The position numbers and the translations under genes are program-made. From a virus, in IMG/VR virus record IMGVR_UViG_3300042556_001714, positions 1-39,731 of that record: 39,731 nucleotides of DNA; one strand, given 5' to 3'. Position 1 is the stretch's first letter; every line of letters starts with the position of its first letter. The notes under the pieces are model-generated. The model was not told where the DNA came from, made no database searches, and saw only the letters and a program-made list of their open reading frames with translations. This document shows, one piece after another, positions 7,862 to 16,092 of this stretch.

Positions 7862-8293
7862 AGTCTTGGGCTTCTGTTTCCACGCATTGTGGCAAGTCCG
7901 GCACCGTCGCGCTTTTGTGCCTCGCTGTGTTTTGCGAACAAAAGTGTTCCGCTCGTCAAACGGATGGCCTTGGGCGCAGTGGGTTTTTATACGGTTATGC
8001 ATGCCGGCATTCCCGCGCCGAATGTTTTCCTGCTGCGTAACGGCTTCCAGGTGGCGCGGGTTGAAGCAAGCTCTATTTCTGCACAGGTGGTCTATGTGCA
8101 GGCCTTTGGGCACAGGCCCGTACATCAACTCGTATGACAACGTGTACGCGTAGAAGCGCTTAGGTTTCTTGTTGACGCTAACGCCAACTACGCCATACCC
8201 ATAGCACTTAGCTCCAGGCCAATTCCAGCACTCATCTGGCTTGTCAACAAAAGTCAACAGCCGCTCGTAGAAGTTCATGCGTTTGATAGGCAT
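7859..8293 (-). CDS. HNH homing-type endonuclease
   Basis: The 144-residue product (from the ATG at 8293; an ATG at 8278 or a TTG at 8302 are alternatives) is a DNA endonuclease of the HNH superfamily. Key parts: an N-terminal DECWNWPGAKCYGYG segment, the catalytic core GLHIDHLCRNRACFNPRHLE with the HNH His/Asn/His pattern, and a C-terminal zinc-knuckle-like region (CAQGHPFDE, then CRTCHNAWK). It lies on the opposite strand to all neighbours, has clearly lower GC content, and sits between an orphaned gene start and a recoded copy of that start. This is the signature of a free-standing homing endonuclease that has invaded a late operon. It probably cleaves phage genomes lacking the element. 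Confidence 0.9.
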   Translation of the reverse strand: MPIKRMNFYERLLTFVDKPDECWNWPGAKCYGYGVVGVSVNKKPKRFYAYTLSYELMYGPVPKGLHIDHLCRNRACFNPRHLEAVTQQENIRRGNAGMHNRIKTHCAQGHPFDERNTFVRKTQRGTKARRCRTCHNAWKQKPKT

Positions 8294-8340
8294 GTACAAC
8301 AATAACCCTTTTATTCACGCTTACAAGCCGGAGGTTTGCC

Positions 8341-9270
8341 ATGGCTAGAAAAAGAGGCGGGTTGGCTGGTTTTTATGACAGGCGGAAGGGGCTGATTCGC
8401 ACGGCTTCGACCATCGGCGCGTCCCTGCTGGGCGGGCCGGCAGCCGGGGCGGCGGTGGGCGCGGCGTTCCGGGGCTTTGACCGTCCCGGCCAGAGCGGCA
8501 TCGGGTTCGACGTGGGGCAGGGTCTGCGCGGGGCGGCGGAAGGCTACACGACGGGCAAGCTGACGCAGGCTGGGCAGGCGGGCCTGAGTAAGCTGTTTGC
8601 GCCGAAGGCCGCGATGCCTGAACTCGGCAGCAGCCTTGGTGGCGCACTCCCCGCAGACCTGCCAATGTCTGGCGCGCCGTCGATTGGCATGACGCCGACC
8701 TCTGCTGGGCCGATGAACATTGGCGTGCCTCGCATGGGGGCGCCTGTAAACTTGCCATTGTCTGGTGCGCCATCGGTTGGCATGACGCCGTCTGCTGCTG
8801 GGCCGATGAACATTGGCGTACCTCGGATGAGGGCGCCTGTGGACTTGCCATTGTCAGGTGCGCCGTCTGTCGGGATGACCCCGTCCGCTGCTGGCCCGAT
8901 GCAGATGAGCATCGGCGCCCCGCGCATGGCGGCGCAGGACATCGGGAGCCTGCTCAAGCCGGCACAGCGGGAAACAGGCAGAGGGTTCGGCAGGGCAGTT
9001 GCGGACTTCACGAAGGGGCTGGAGAGTCGTTCCAAGACCATCGAGGGGATCACGAAGGGCATCCAGATGGCGATGCCGTCCCCTGGGAGCGAGGCGGCGA
9101 TGATGAACGCCGAGACGCAGCGGCAGCAGTTGGAGATGCAGCGGCAGCAGATGCAGGAGGAGCAGCGCCGCCGGGAAACCATCGCGGCGTTGCTGATGCC
9201 GATGTACCAGCAGATGATGCAGAGCCGTGGGGTGATGCCGCCGAATAGCATCACGCAACGCTACGGTTGA
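8341..9270 (+). CDS. Putative internal virion protein with 31-residue repeats
   Basis: The 309-residue protein begins MARKRGGLAGFYDRRKG behind CCGGAGG (8328-8334). Residues 20-45 are an Ala/Gly-rich hydrophobic segment (GASLLGGPAAGAAVGAAF) that could insert in membrane. Residues 107-199 are three tandem 31-residue repeats rich in Met, Pro and Gly. Residues 260-285 are a Gln/Glu coiled coil (QRQQLEMQRQQMQEEQRRR). This architecture and its place before the giant Gln-rich gene suggest an ejection or internal core protein. The first 16 or so codons use AGA, AAA, TTG and GCT, unlike the rest of the gene, and appear to be supplied by the HNH element. Confidence 0.6.
   Translation: MARKRGGLAGFYDRRKGLIRTASTIGASLLGGPAAGAAVGAAFRGFDRPGQSGIGFDVGQGLRGAAEGYTTGKLTQAGQAGLSKLFAPKAAMPELGSSLGGALPADLPMSGAPSIGMTPTSAGPMNIGVPRMGAPVNLPLSGAPSVGMTPSAAGPMNIGVPRMRAPVDLPLSGAPSVGMTPSAAGPMQMSIGAPRMAAQDIGSLLKPAQRETGRGFGRAVADFTKGLESRSKTIEGITKGIQMAMPSPGSEAAMMNAETQRQQLEMQRQQMQEEQRRRETIAALLMPMYQQMMQSRGVMPPNSITQRYG
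8659..8937 (+). repeat. Three tandem 93-base coding repeats
   Basis: Units start at 8659, 8752 and 8845. Each encodes LP.SGAPS.GMTP..AGPM followed by an IG.PRM segment. Units two and three are closest in DNA sequence. Copy number may vary between strains. Confidence 0.9.
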
Positions 9271-9297
9271 TCGTCGTCGATAACCCAAGAGGAACGC

Positions 9298-12200
9298 ATG
9301 GCCACCTACAATACGGCGTTCGGGGCGCTCCCCAGCACCAAGACCCTGACGGGGCGGACCAACACGGTCGGCGCCACGCCGGAGGACGAGCGTCGCCCGC
9401 GCAACTTCACGCAGCAGTTCGGCGCGCAGCGTCAGGGTGGCCAGCAACAGCCCGCCCAGACCTTCGCGCAACTCCAGCAGCAGGGCATGGCCCGCCCAGC
9501 GCCCCCGCAGGCGCCTCAAGCCCCGCAGTTCGGGCAGTTCGGCGGATCGCAGCAAGCGCAGCAGCTTCGGACGCAGCTCCAGCAGCAGCTGGGGCAGGCC
9601 GCGCAGGCACCCTCGCGCTTTGACACGCAGGCGTTCCAGCAGATCCGTGGCGCCCAGCAGGCCAACCTGCAGGCCGAGTACGGCGCGCAGCGGAAGGCGC
9701 TGGACGAGGAGATGGCACGCCGGGGGCTGTTCGCCTCGTCCGTGACGGCTGGGCGCATGGGGGACTTGGCCGGGCAGCAGGCGCGCGCGGCGGCCGACAT
9801 CGACGCGCAGCTGCTGCAGCGGGCGGCGGAGACGCAGGCGCAGGACCGGGCGCAGCTGATGCAGCAGTTTCAGGGGCTGTCCGAGCTGGCGGGCGCGCAG
9901 GACCTGGCGGCGTTCGAGGCGAACCGCGTGGCGCAGGCGGCCCAGGCGGAGCAGGCGCTTCGCACCGCGCAGTTCCAGCAGGGCCAGTTCGAGGCTGGGG
10001 GCGCCCAGGCGCTGTCGGCCGCGCAGGCGCAGGAGGCCGCGATGCGCGCGCAGCAGGAGTTGGGGCTGCGGGCGGGGGAACTGACGGGTCAGGTCGGCGG
10101 GATGGGGACGCTGGCCGCGCAGCAGCAGGCGGAGCAGCGCCGGCAGTTCGACATCCGGCAGGCGCTGGAGCAGCAGCTGGGACTCGGCGGCCTGTCGCTC
10201 CAGCAGCGGCAGCAGCAGGCGCAGGAGCAGCAGTTCGGGGTCAGCACCGCCGAGCAGCAGCGCCAGTTCAATATCCAGCAGGCCCTGCAGCAGCAGCTGG
10301 GGCTTGGCGGGCTGGACGTGCAGCGCGGCGAGTTGGGGCTCAGGCAGCAGCAGCTGCAGCAGCAGATGGCGGACACGGCGGCCGAGCGGACGCTGCGGGA
10401 GCAGATGCAGACGCGCGAGTTGACGGCGCAGGAGGCGCAGCAGGTCCGCGACATCGAAAGCCGGAAGGCGCTCCAGACGCAGCAGATCACTGAGCAGGCT
10501 CGTCAGTTTGGGCTGCAGCTTGGCGAGCAGCAGGCGGCGCGCGTGTATCAAGGCGGCTTCACGGCGCAGGAACTGGGCATCAAGCGCCAGCAGGTAGACG
10601 CGCAGATTGCCGCCGAGAATCGCCAGATGACCGAGACGGAGCGCAACAACCTGGCCATCCGTGGGCTGGAGCGCGACCGATTCGAGTCGGACAAGGATTT
10701 CCGTGCAGACCAGCTGAACCTGAACCGCGACGAACTGGACCAGCGAGCAGCGCAGATTCAGGAGGACCAGCGCCTGCGTGGCGTGGAGATCGACGACCAG
10801 CGGGCGTACCGCGAGGCCGAGATCGAAGCGCGCACCACGCAGATCGCCAACGAGTTCACGCGGTCGGGCCAGCAGATCAACGTGGAGAACGCGCGGATTC
10901 AGGCCCAGCGGGACATCAGCGCGGCGGACAACACGGCGCAGATGAACCGCCTCAACGCCCAGTTGACGGCACAGGCAACGGAAGGAACCGCCGAGCGCGT
11001 GGCGCGACAGGCGCTGCAGACGCAGCAGATTGGCGAGTCGGCGCTGGAGCGGCAGCTGCGCGAGCGGCTGGGGCTCATGGAGGCGACGGGGAACGTCTAC
11101 ACGGCAGGAGTCGGTGGCGCGGCGCAGCTTGCCACTGGTCAAGCCGCAGGCCAGACGCTTGCGGCCCAGCAGCAGCGGCTGCAGGCGCGGCAGGTCGCGT
11201 TCCAGCAGGCAGCAGCCATGTCGGAACAGTCTGGCGTGCAGCACACGGTGGACGCCGACGGGAATGTCGTGCCGCTTCGGGATGCACAGAACAACCCCGT
11301 CAGAACCTCGGCGTTTACCCAAGCCGAAGAAGCCCGCAAGCAACAGTCGGAGCAGTTCAATGTCTCGCAGTTCGGAGAAGCGGGCACACCGAGAACCGGA
11401 ACGCAGACGCTGGCCGCGCAAGAAGCAGGAATCCAGCGGTCGCAGCTGGCGTTCCAGAACGCGGCGCGGCTGTCTGAGCAGTCTGGTGTGCAGTACACGG
11501 TCAACGCAGAAGGGCAGCCGGAGATCGTGCGGGATGCCGCTGGCAACCCGGTGCGGACTTCGGCGTTCACGCAGGCGGAGGAGCAGCGCAAGCAGCAGGA
11601 GACGCTGACCAAGCTGGACCTAAACCTTCGCCGGCAGTTGGGGCTGACCGAGGCGACGGGGCGGATGTACAACATCGACCCGTTGACCGGGCAGGCGACG
11701 CTGGCGGTTGGCGCGCCAGAGACGCTTGGGATGCGTCAGCTGGGGCTGCAAGAGGCAGGGGTCACGGGCACGTTCGAGGGCAATCTGACGCAGCAGGCGC
11801 TGCAGAACGCCTACGACCGGGCCGCACAGCTGTCGCAGGTGACGGGGCAGCAGTACACTGTAAACCCCCAAACCGGGCAGATCACAGCGGGCACCGACAC
11901 GCTGGCCGCGCGCTTGCAGCAGGCTGGCGTGACCGGCAAGTTTGGTGGCGCGTTGACGCAAAGCGCGCTACAGAACGCTTACGACCGGGCGGCCCAGCTT
12001 TCGCAGATCACGGGCACGCAGTACACCGTGGACCCTGCAACTGGCCAGATTACGGCTGGCAGCGCGCGCACGTTCGCCGCCGATCAGGTGCGGCTAGATC
12101 GCGAACTGCGTCGCCAGCTTGGCCTGAGCGAACTGAGCGGCGTGATGTACGACGAGTTCGGCCAGCCGAGTATCACCCAGACCTACGGCAACGGTCAAAT

Positions 12201-12705
12201 GCAGCGCACGGAACGTCAGACGTTGGCGGCCCGGACAGCGGATCTGGACCGGCAGCTGCGGTCGGCGCTGGGCATGTCGGAGGCGACGGGCTTCGTGTAC
12301 GATCCCATCACGGGTGCGCGCACGGGGGCGGAGACGGTGCAGGGGCAGCTGGCGCGGAACCAGATGCTCATGTCGTTGGCGCAGGCGCTTGGCGGCCTGA
12401 GCCCGGAGCGGATCACGGCGCTGTTCGGTCCGGGATCTGGCAACAACCAAGAGAACGCCAACGATCCGGGGACGTGGAGGCCGGGCTCTCGGGTCGGCGC
12501 TGAACGCCCGCACCCGAACGGGACGATGTATGTCTGGAACGGCAGCTCTTGGATGCCAAAGACGATCAGCAGCGGGAATGAGAACGACGCGAGTGCCGGG
12601 TTTGAAGGCGAGCGGCGCAAGATAAACGGCAAGTGGATGGTTTTCCGAGGCGGATGGTGGGTACCCGACGATCCCAACGACAGCGGCAGCAATCCGCGAC
12701 TGTAG
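9298..12705 (+). CDS. Giant Gln-rich internal virion (ejection) protein
   Basis: The 1135-residue protein is behind AAGAGGAACGC at 9288-9298. Residues 30-560 are an extraordinarily Gln- and Ala-rich, mostly coiled-coil region coded largely by CAG. From about 590 to 1010, beta-hairpin-like motifs recur: LGL.EATG..Y at 591, 781, 941 and 991, and a LSQ/EQ.G.QYTV type at 641, 725, 845 and 901. The C-terminus (about 1045-1130) is Gly/Asn/Trp-rich (MYVWNGSSWMPK, then WMVFRGGWWVPDD), resembling a small carbohydrate- or wall-binding repeat. By size and position it is the counterpart of T7-type internal core or ejection proteins, though there is no detectable transglycosylase motif. The repeats may be rungs of a tubular channel; this is inference. 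Confidence 0.7.
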   Translation: MATYNTAFGALPSTKTLTGRTNTVGATPEDERRPRNFTQQFGAQRQGGQQQPAQTFAQLQQQGMARPAPPQAPQAPQFGQFGGSQQAQQLRTQLQQQLGQAAQAPSRFDTQAFQQIRGAQQANLQAEYGAQRKALDEEMARRGLFASSVTAGRMGDLAGQQARAAADIDAQLLQRAAETQAQDRAQLMQQFQGLSELAGAQDLAAFEANRVAQAAQAEQALRTAQFQQGQFEAGGAQALSAAQAQEAAMRAQQELGLRAGELTGQVGGMGTLAAQQQAEQRRQFDIRQALEQQLGLGGLSLQQRQQQAQEQQFGVSTAEQQRQFNIQQALQQQLGLGGLDVQRGELGLRQQQLQQQMADTAAERTLREQMQTRELTAQEAQQVRDIESRKALQTQQITEQARQFGLQLGEQQAARVYQGGFTAQELGIKRQQVDAQIAAENRQMTETERNNLAIRGLERDRFESDKDFRADQLNLNRDELDQRAAQIQEDQRLRGVEIDDQRAYREAEIEARTTQIANEFTRSGQQINVENARIQAQRDISAADNTAQMNRLNAQLTAQATEGTAERVARQALQTQQIGESALERQLRERLGLMEATGNVYTAGVGGAAQLATGQAAGQTLAAQQQRLQARQVAFQQAAAMSEQSGVQHTVDADGNVVPLRDAQNNPVRTSAFTQAEEARKQQSEQFNVSQFGEAGTPRTGTQTLAAQEAGIQRSQLAFQNAARLSEQSGVQYTVNAEGQPEIVRDAAGNPVRTSAFTQAEEQRKQQETLTKLDLNLRRQLGLTEATGRMYNIDPLTGQATLAVGAPETLGMRQLGLQEAGVTGTFEGNLTQQALQNAYDRAAQLSQVTGQQYTVNPQTGQITAGTDTLAARLQQAGVTGKFGGALTQSALQNAYDRAAQLSQITGTQYTVDPATGQITAGSARTFAADQVRLDRELRRQLGLSELSGVMYDEFGQPSITQTYGNGQMQRTERQTLAARTADLDRQLRSALGMSEATGFVYDPITGARTGAETVQGQLARNQMLMSLAQALGGLSPERITALFGPGSGNNQENANDPGTWRPGSRVGAERPHPNGTMYVWNGSSWMPKTISSGNENDASAGFEGERRKINGKWMVFRGGWWVPDDPNDSGSNPRL

Positions 12706-12768
12706 GTCAAATTCAGACTGTAGGGTACGGGCACGGTGCGCTATCTGCGCGCATAACACGGAGGAAGC

Positions 12769-14016
12769 ATGGCACGCGGATTCGGCATGACGGCGCTCCG
12801 GGCGGCGCTGGGCGGGGTGGGCGGGTACTACGAGGGCGTCAGCGCCGAGCGGGAGGCGAAGCGCCTGGAGGAGCAGCAGCGGCAGGCGCTGGAGCGGCAG
12901 CGAGAACTCGACCGCATCGGCATGCTCGACAAGGGCTACATGACGCCGGAGGAGGCGGGGGCGGAGCGGCAGGCGGGGGGCGCGGCGTTGAGCCGGGCCT
13001 TGGCGTCGGCGTCGGGAATGCTGGCCGGTCGCGGTGCCCCGGCGTTCGGCCAGGGGATCGGCGCGGGCGACGGCACGGCCATCGTGCGCGGCATGGGGCA
13101 GGTCGGCCCCCAGCAGCGCGCCACGCTGGGCGGGCAGACGTTCGTGCGGGAGTCGCCCGTGGCAGCAGCGATGCGGACGCAGGAACTGGCGGCTGGCCGT
13201 GAGCGGATGGGCGAAGAGCGCAAGCAGGCGCAGGCGCGGACGGAGAAGCAGCAGCAGTTTGAGGCAGACAAGCGGGCGCTGGTCGCGGCAGGCGAAACGC
13301 CGGAGCGGGCTGAGGCGGCGTTGCGGATGGACGCGAAGTATGGCGATCTGTTTATGTCTCCTGCTCAGAAAGCAGATGCTGCGTTGCGGGCGCGTCAAGT
13401 CGCGCTGGCCGAGCGACAGGCTACCACTACCGGAGACTCTGCGAAAAAGGCAGCGGCGCTCGCCGCGTTCCAAAGTACGTTGCCGTCGTTGAACACCGCC
13501 AACGAACGGTTGCAGCAGATGACCCCGAATTACATCAAGAGCCTGAGCGGGCTTAAGGTCATGGCTGCCGCCAAGGCACCACTGCTGGCCAACAAGGATG
13601 ACATCTTCTCTTTTATCGGAGCGTCCCTCACCAACATGGCATCGGACCCCAAGGCGCGCGAGTATGCGTCGTTCGTGCGGTCAGTCACTGATGCGGTGGC
13701 GCGCGCCTCGGAAGTGGGTGTCTTGACGAACCAAGACATCGCACGCTACCAAGGGCAGATTCTGTTCATGGCCGGCGACTCGCCAGAAGACCGGATGCGG
13801 AAGTTCACCACGCTCAAGCAGTGGTCGTCTTGGTTGGCGAACAAAGGCAATGAGATCGCATCGGGCAAGACCGATGGTGTCTCGGCGCCGCCACCAGATG
13901 ACATCACCACGGATTACCCGCAGGCCATGAAGTTCATTACCGCCGCGCGAGAGGCCGGACTGAGCGAGCAGGAAATCCGCAAGGAACTGGAGAAACAACA
14001 GGGGAGGCGCCGATAA
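12769..14016 (+). CDS. Putative internal virion protein
   Basis: The 415-residue protein sits behind an ACGGAGGAAG site. Residues 1-45 contain a Gly/Ala-rich segment and a coiled coil (ERQRELDRIG region). The middle (about 130-215) is charged and helical, and the C-terminal half (about 230-410) is helical with conserved-looking KFTTLKQWSSWLANKGNE. Its stop overlaps the next start (TAATG), so expression with the next ejection-type protein is coupled. No enzymatic motif is seen. An internal or ejection role is inferred from context and from the helical composition shared with its neighbours. Confidence 0.6.
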   Translation: MARGFGMTALRAALGGVGGYYEGVSAEREAKRLEEQQRQALERQRELDRIGMLDKGYMTPEEAGAERQAGGAALSRALASASGMLAGRGAPAFGQGIGAGDGTAIVRGMGQVGPQQRATLGGQTFVRESPVAAAMRTQELAAGRERMGEERKQAQARTEKQQQFEADKRALVAAGETPERAEAALRMDAKYGDLFMSPAQKADAALRARQVALAERQATTTGDSAKKAAALAAFQSTLPSLNTANERLQQMTPNYIKSLSGLKVMAAAKAPLLANKDDIFSFIGASLTNMASDPKAREYASFVRSVTDAVARASEVGVLTNQDIARYQGQILFMAGDSPEDRMRKFTTLKQWSSWLANKGNEIASGKTDGVSAPPPDDITTDYPQAMKFITAAREAGLSEQEIRKELEKQQGRRR

Positions 14017-15482
14017 TGCGACAGCCACGACGGAAGTCTGCTGCAGAGATTTACCAGGAGACGATGGGCACGCAGGAGCCTCCCATGCCATCTCCGGCAC
14101 AGCCATCTCGGCAGTCGTCGCAGCCTTCACGCCAATCTGCGGCGGACTTGTACGCGCAAACGATGAGCGCCGAAGAGGATCGCGATCTGTCGCTTGGCGA
14201 GCAGGTCGTGGGCGCGGTGCGGCAGGCGGCCAACGCGGCGACCTTCGGCCAGTACCCGCGCATGGTTGGCGCCGTGAACCGGATGCTGGGGCGCGACGAC
14301 GAGGACGCGGCCCAGCTGGGACAGTACATGGCGGAGTACAAGCAGCGGGCGCCAGGGCAGGCGATGGCAGCCGGAATGGCTGGCGAGGCGGCGCAGTACC
14401 TTGCGGGCGGCGGTGTGCTGCAAGGCGCTGGGCGCGTGGCCCGTGGCGTTGGGCGCATGGTCAGCCCACAGGCCACGTCCCAGATCGGGTCGGCGCTGAG
14501 TGCGGCAGCAGAGATGGCGAAGCGCGGGTATGGCATGGCACGGACGGCGCCGGTCGTCGGGGCGGTGGGCCGCCGGGTGCTGCCGGCATCCGCTGCCAAC
14601 GCCGCGCAGATCGCCACGCTGGAAGGCGCGCGCGGCGTGCTGGAGCCGGCGGAGGACGGGCAGGAGCGCACGTTTGGCGAGGCGCTGGCCGAAGGCGGCA
14701 AGCGGGCCGCTGCCGGTCTGGTGGGTGGGCGCGTCGGTGAGGTCGTCGGGACGCGGCTGGGCGCAGCGGTTGGGCCGACGCTGGGCAAGGTGGCGACGGG
14801 CGCAAAGTCCGCGACGGAGAAGGCGGGCGAGGCCATCAGCGCATGGAAGGGCGGCGCGCCGGTTCCGTTGACCACCGGCATGGCCAAGCTGTACCAGAAC
14901 TCCAAGCTGCTCAGAGACGCGGTGGACGAGGAGGCGGCCAACCTAGGGCTGATGTCGAACCACCCGATGGTGCTGGCCCGTGCGTATGGCGCCGTGAGCC
15001 GTATGGTGCGGGGGACGCCGGACGCAGCCGATGTGCAGAAGATGGTGCTGCAGCCGTTCCTCAAGGAGATCGACACCGCCGCACAGGGGCCGCTGTCCCC
15101 GCTGATCCGCCGGTACGCATCGGGGAAGGGGTCGGAGGAGGCTGTGCAAGCAGCGCAGCGCACTGTGAGCTACCTGCGGACTGGGCGTGGGGATGCGGCC
15201 CGCTCCAGCCCAGAGGCGATGGCGCAGTGGGCTAGCCGGTCGTATCGGTCGAACGAGGAGCGGCAAGCAGCGGCGCAGGCGCTGATCGCGGCGCTGAGCC
15301 AGGGCGGGACGGCAGCGGGTCCGCTGTGGCAGCGGGCTGCGCGACCGTTCAAGGGTGCGGGTGAGGTAACCAACCTGGTGGAGCAGCTTGGGGGGACGCC
15401 GTCGTTCGCCCAGCGCATGGCACAACGTGCCGGCCGTGGGGTCGGTGCGGTCACGGGCTCACGCTTCATGGACGAGGAGTAG
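14016..15482 (+). CDS. Putative internal virion protein, Ala/Gly-rich
   Basis: The 488-residue protein starts within the previous stop (TAATG). The N-terminus has two related segments (SAAEIYQETMG and SAADLYAQTMS at about 8-18 and 41-51), a small internal repeat. Residues 60-270 are very Ala/Gly/Val-rich with long weakly hydrophobic helices (GVGRMV, AAGLVGGRVGEVVGTRLGAA), suitable for membrane insertion during DNA ejection. The C-terminal half is helical and more polar. It is followed one base after the stop by the first holin-like gene. No catalytic motif is visible. Confidence 0.6.
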   Translation: MRQPRRKSAAEIYQETMGTQEPPMPSPAQPSRQSSQPSRQSAADLYAQTMSAEEDRDLSLGEQVVGAVRQAANAATFGQYPRMVGAVNRMLGRDDEDAAQLGQYMAEYKQRAPGQAMAAGMAGEAAQYLAGGGVLQGAGRVARGVGRMVSPQATSQIGSALSAAAEMAKRGYGMARTAPVVGAVGRRVLPASAANAAQIATLEGARGVLEPAEDGQERTFGEALAEGGKRAAAGLVGGRVGEVVGTRLGAAVGPTLGKVATGAKSATEKAGEAISAWKGGAPVPLTTGMAKLYQNSKLLRDAVDEEAANLGLMSNHPMVLARAYGAVSRMVRGTPDAADVQKMVLQPFLKEIDTAAQGPLSPLIRRYASGKGSEEAVQAAQRTVSYLRTGRGDAARSSPEAMAQWASRSYRSNEERQAAAQALIAALSQGGTAAGPLWQRAARPFKGAGEVTNLVEQLGGTPSFAQRMAQRAGRGVGAVTGSRFMDEE

Positions 15483-15483
15483 C

Positions 15484-15789
15484 ATGACCACGGAAGTGAT
15501 CGCATCGCTCAAGGTCGGCGCGCTGACGGCGCTGGGCTCGCTGGCGGTTGAGGTGGCTAGCCCCGCGCAGGTGGGCTGGGTGTGGCCGGTGGTGTCCGGG
15601 CTGGTGGGCGCCGGAGCCGCGTATGGCATCCTGCGGGCCACGGTGGACGCGCTGAACAAGCAGGTGCAGGACATCACGCGGGACGTGCGGGAGATCCGCG
15701 AGACGACGCACACCACCGCCGAGCGGGTGGCGCGGATCGAAGGGACGATGGAGCGGCGTGGGCAGGCGCGGGAGCGGGCCAATGGCTAA
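15484..15789 (+). CDS. Holin-like or XhlA-like membrane protein
   Basis: The 101-residue protein (ATG 15484, after AGGAGTAGC) has two hydrophobic segments: residues 8-25 (VGALTALGSLAVEV) and 30-50 (VWPVVSGLVGAGAAYGI). They are followed by a charged amphipathic coiled coil (VREIRETTHTTAERVARIEGT) as in XhlA-type and some holin proteins. It opens the lysis-related block and overlaps the next membrane gene by eight bases. A role in timed membrane permeabilisation is inferred; which of the two adjacent proteins is the holin cannot be told from sequence. Confidence 0.6.
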   Translation: MTTEVIASLKVGALTALGSLAVEVASPAQVGWVWPVVSGLVGAGAAYGILRATVDALNKQVQDITRDVREIRETTHTTAERVARIEGTMERRGQARERANG

Positions 15790-16090
15790 GGGGACGTGGC
15801 TCTACACGCGCGACGGCGACCTGGACCCGCTGTGGCTGTTCCTCGGCGCGCACCTGCTGCTGGGGGTGGTGCTGGTGGCGGTGGCGGCGTTCCACGGCGG
15901 GCAGGCGTTCTTGGCGGCGCTGGCGTACAACGCGGTGAGCGTGCTGGCGCTGGCCATCATCAAGGTGCCCATCGACCGTGCGCGGCTCTTGGCCCCGGCG
16001 CTCCCCAAGGCGATGGGCGCGCTGGGGGCGGCAGTGCAGCCGCCGTTCCCGGGGATGGATGTGAACGAGCGGGATAACGAGGAGGCGTGA
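15782..16090 (+). CDS. Second small membrane protein, candidate holin
   Basis: The 102-residue protein starts at the ATG at 15782 inside the end of the previous gene. It has two strong membrane segments: about 18-38 (LWLFLGAHLLLGVVLVAVAAF) and 43-60 (FLAALAYNAVSVLALAIIK). An amphipathic loop and a short acidic tail (VNERDNEEA) follow. Two membrane helices and a charged tail fit a class II holin. It is coupled with the preceding holin-like gene, so the pair may act as holin and antiholin. Its stop is followed at three bases by the next ATG. Confidence 0.6.
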   Translation: MAKGTWLYTRDGDLDPLWLFLGAHLLLGVVLVAVAAFHGGQAFLAALAYNAVSVLALAIIKVPIDRARLLAPALPKAMGALGAAVQPPFPGMDVNERDNEEA

Positions 16091-16092
16091 CC

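Noticed and set aside
8854-11421. 855-residue antisense open frame
   Set aside because: It is the reverse of the Gln-rich gene (CAG read as CTG gives Leu/Arg-rich low-complexity protein). The composition is artefactual.
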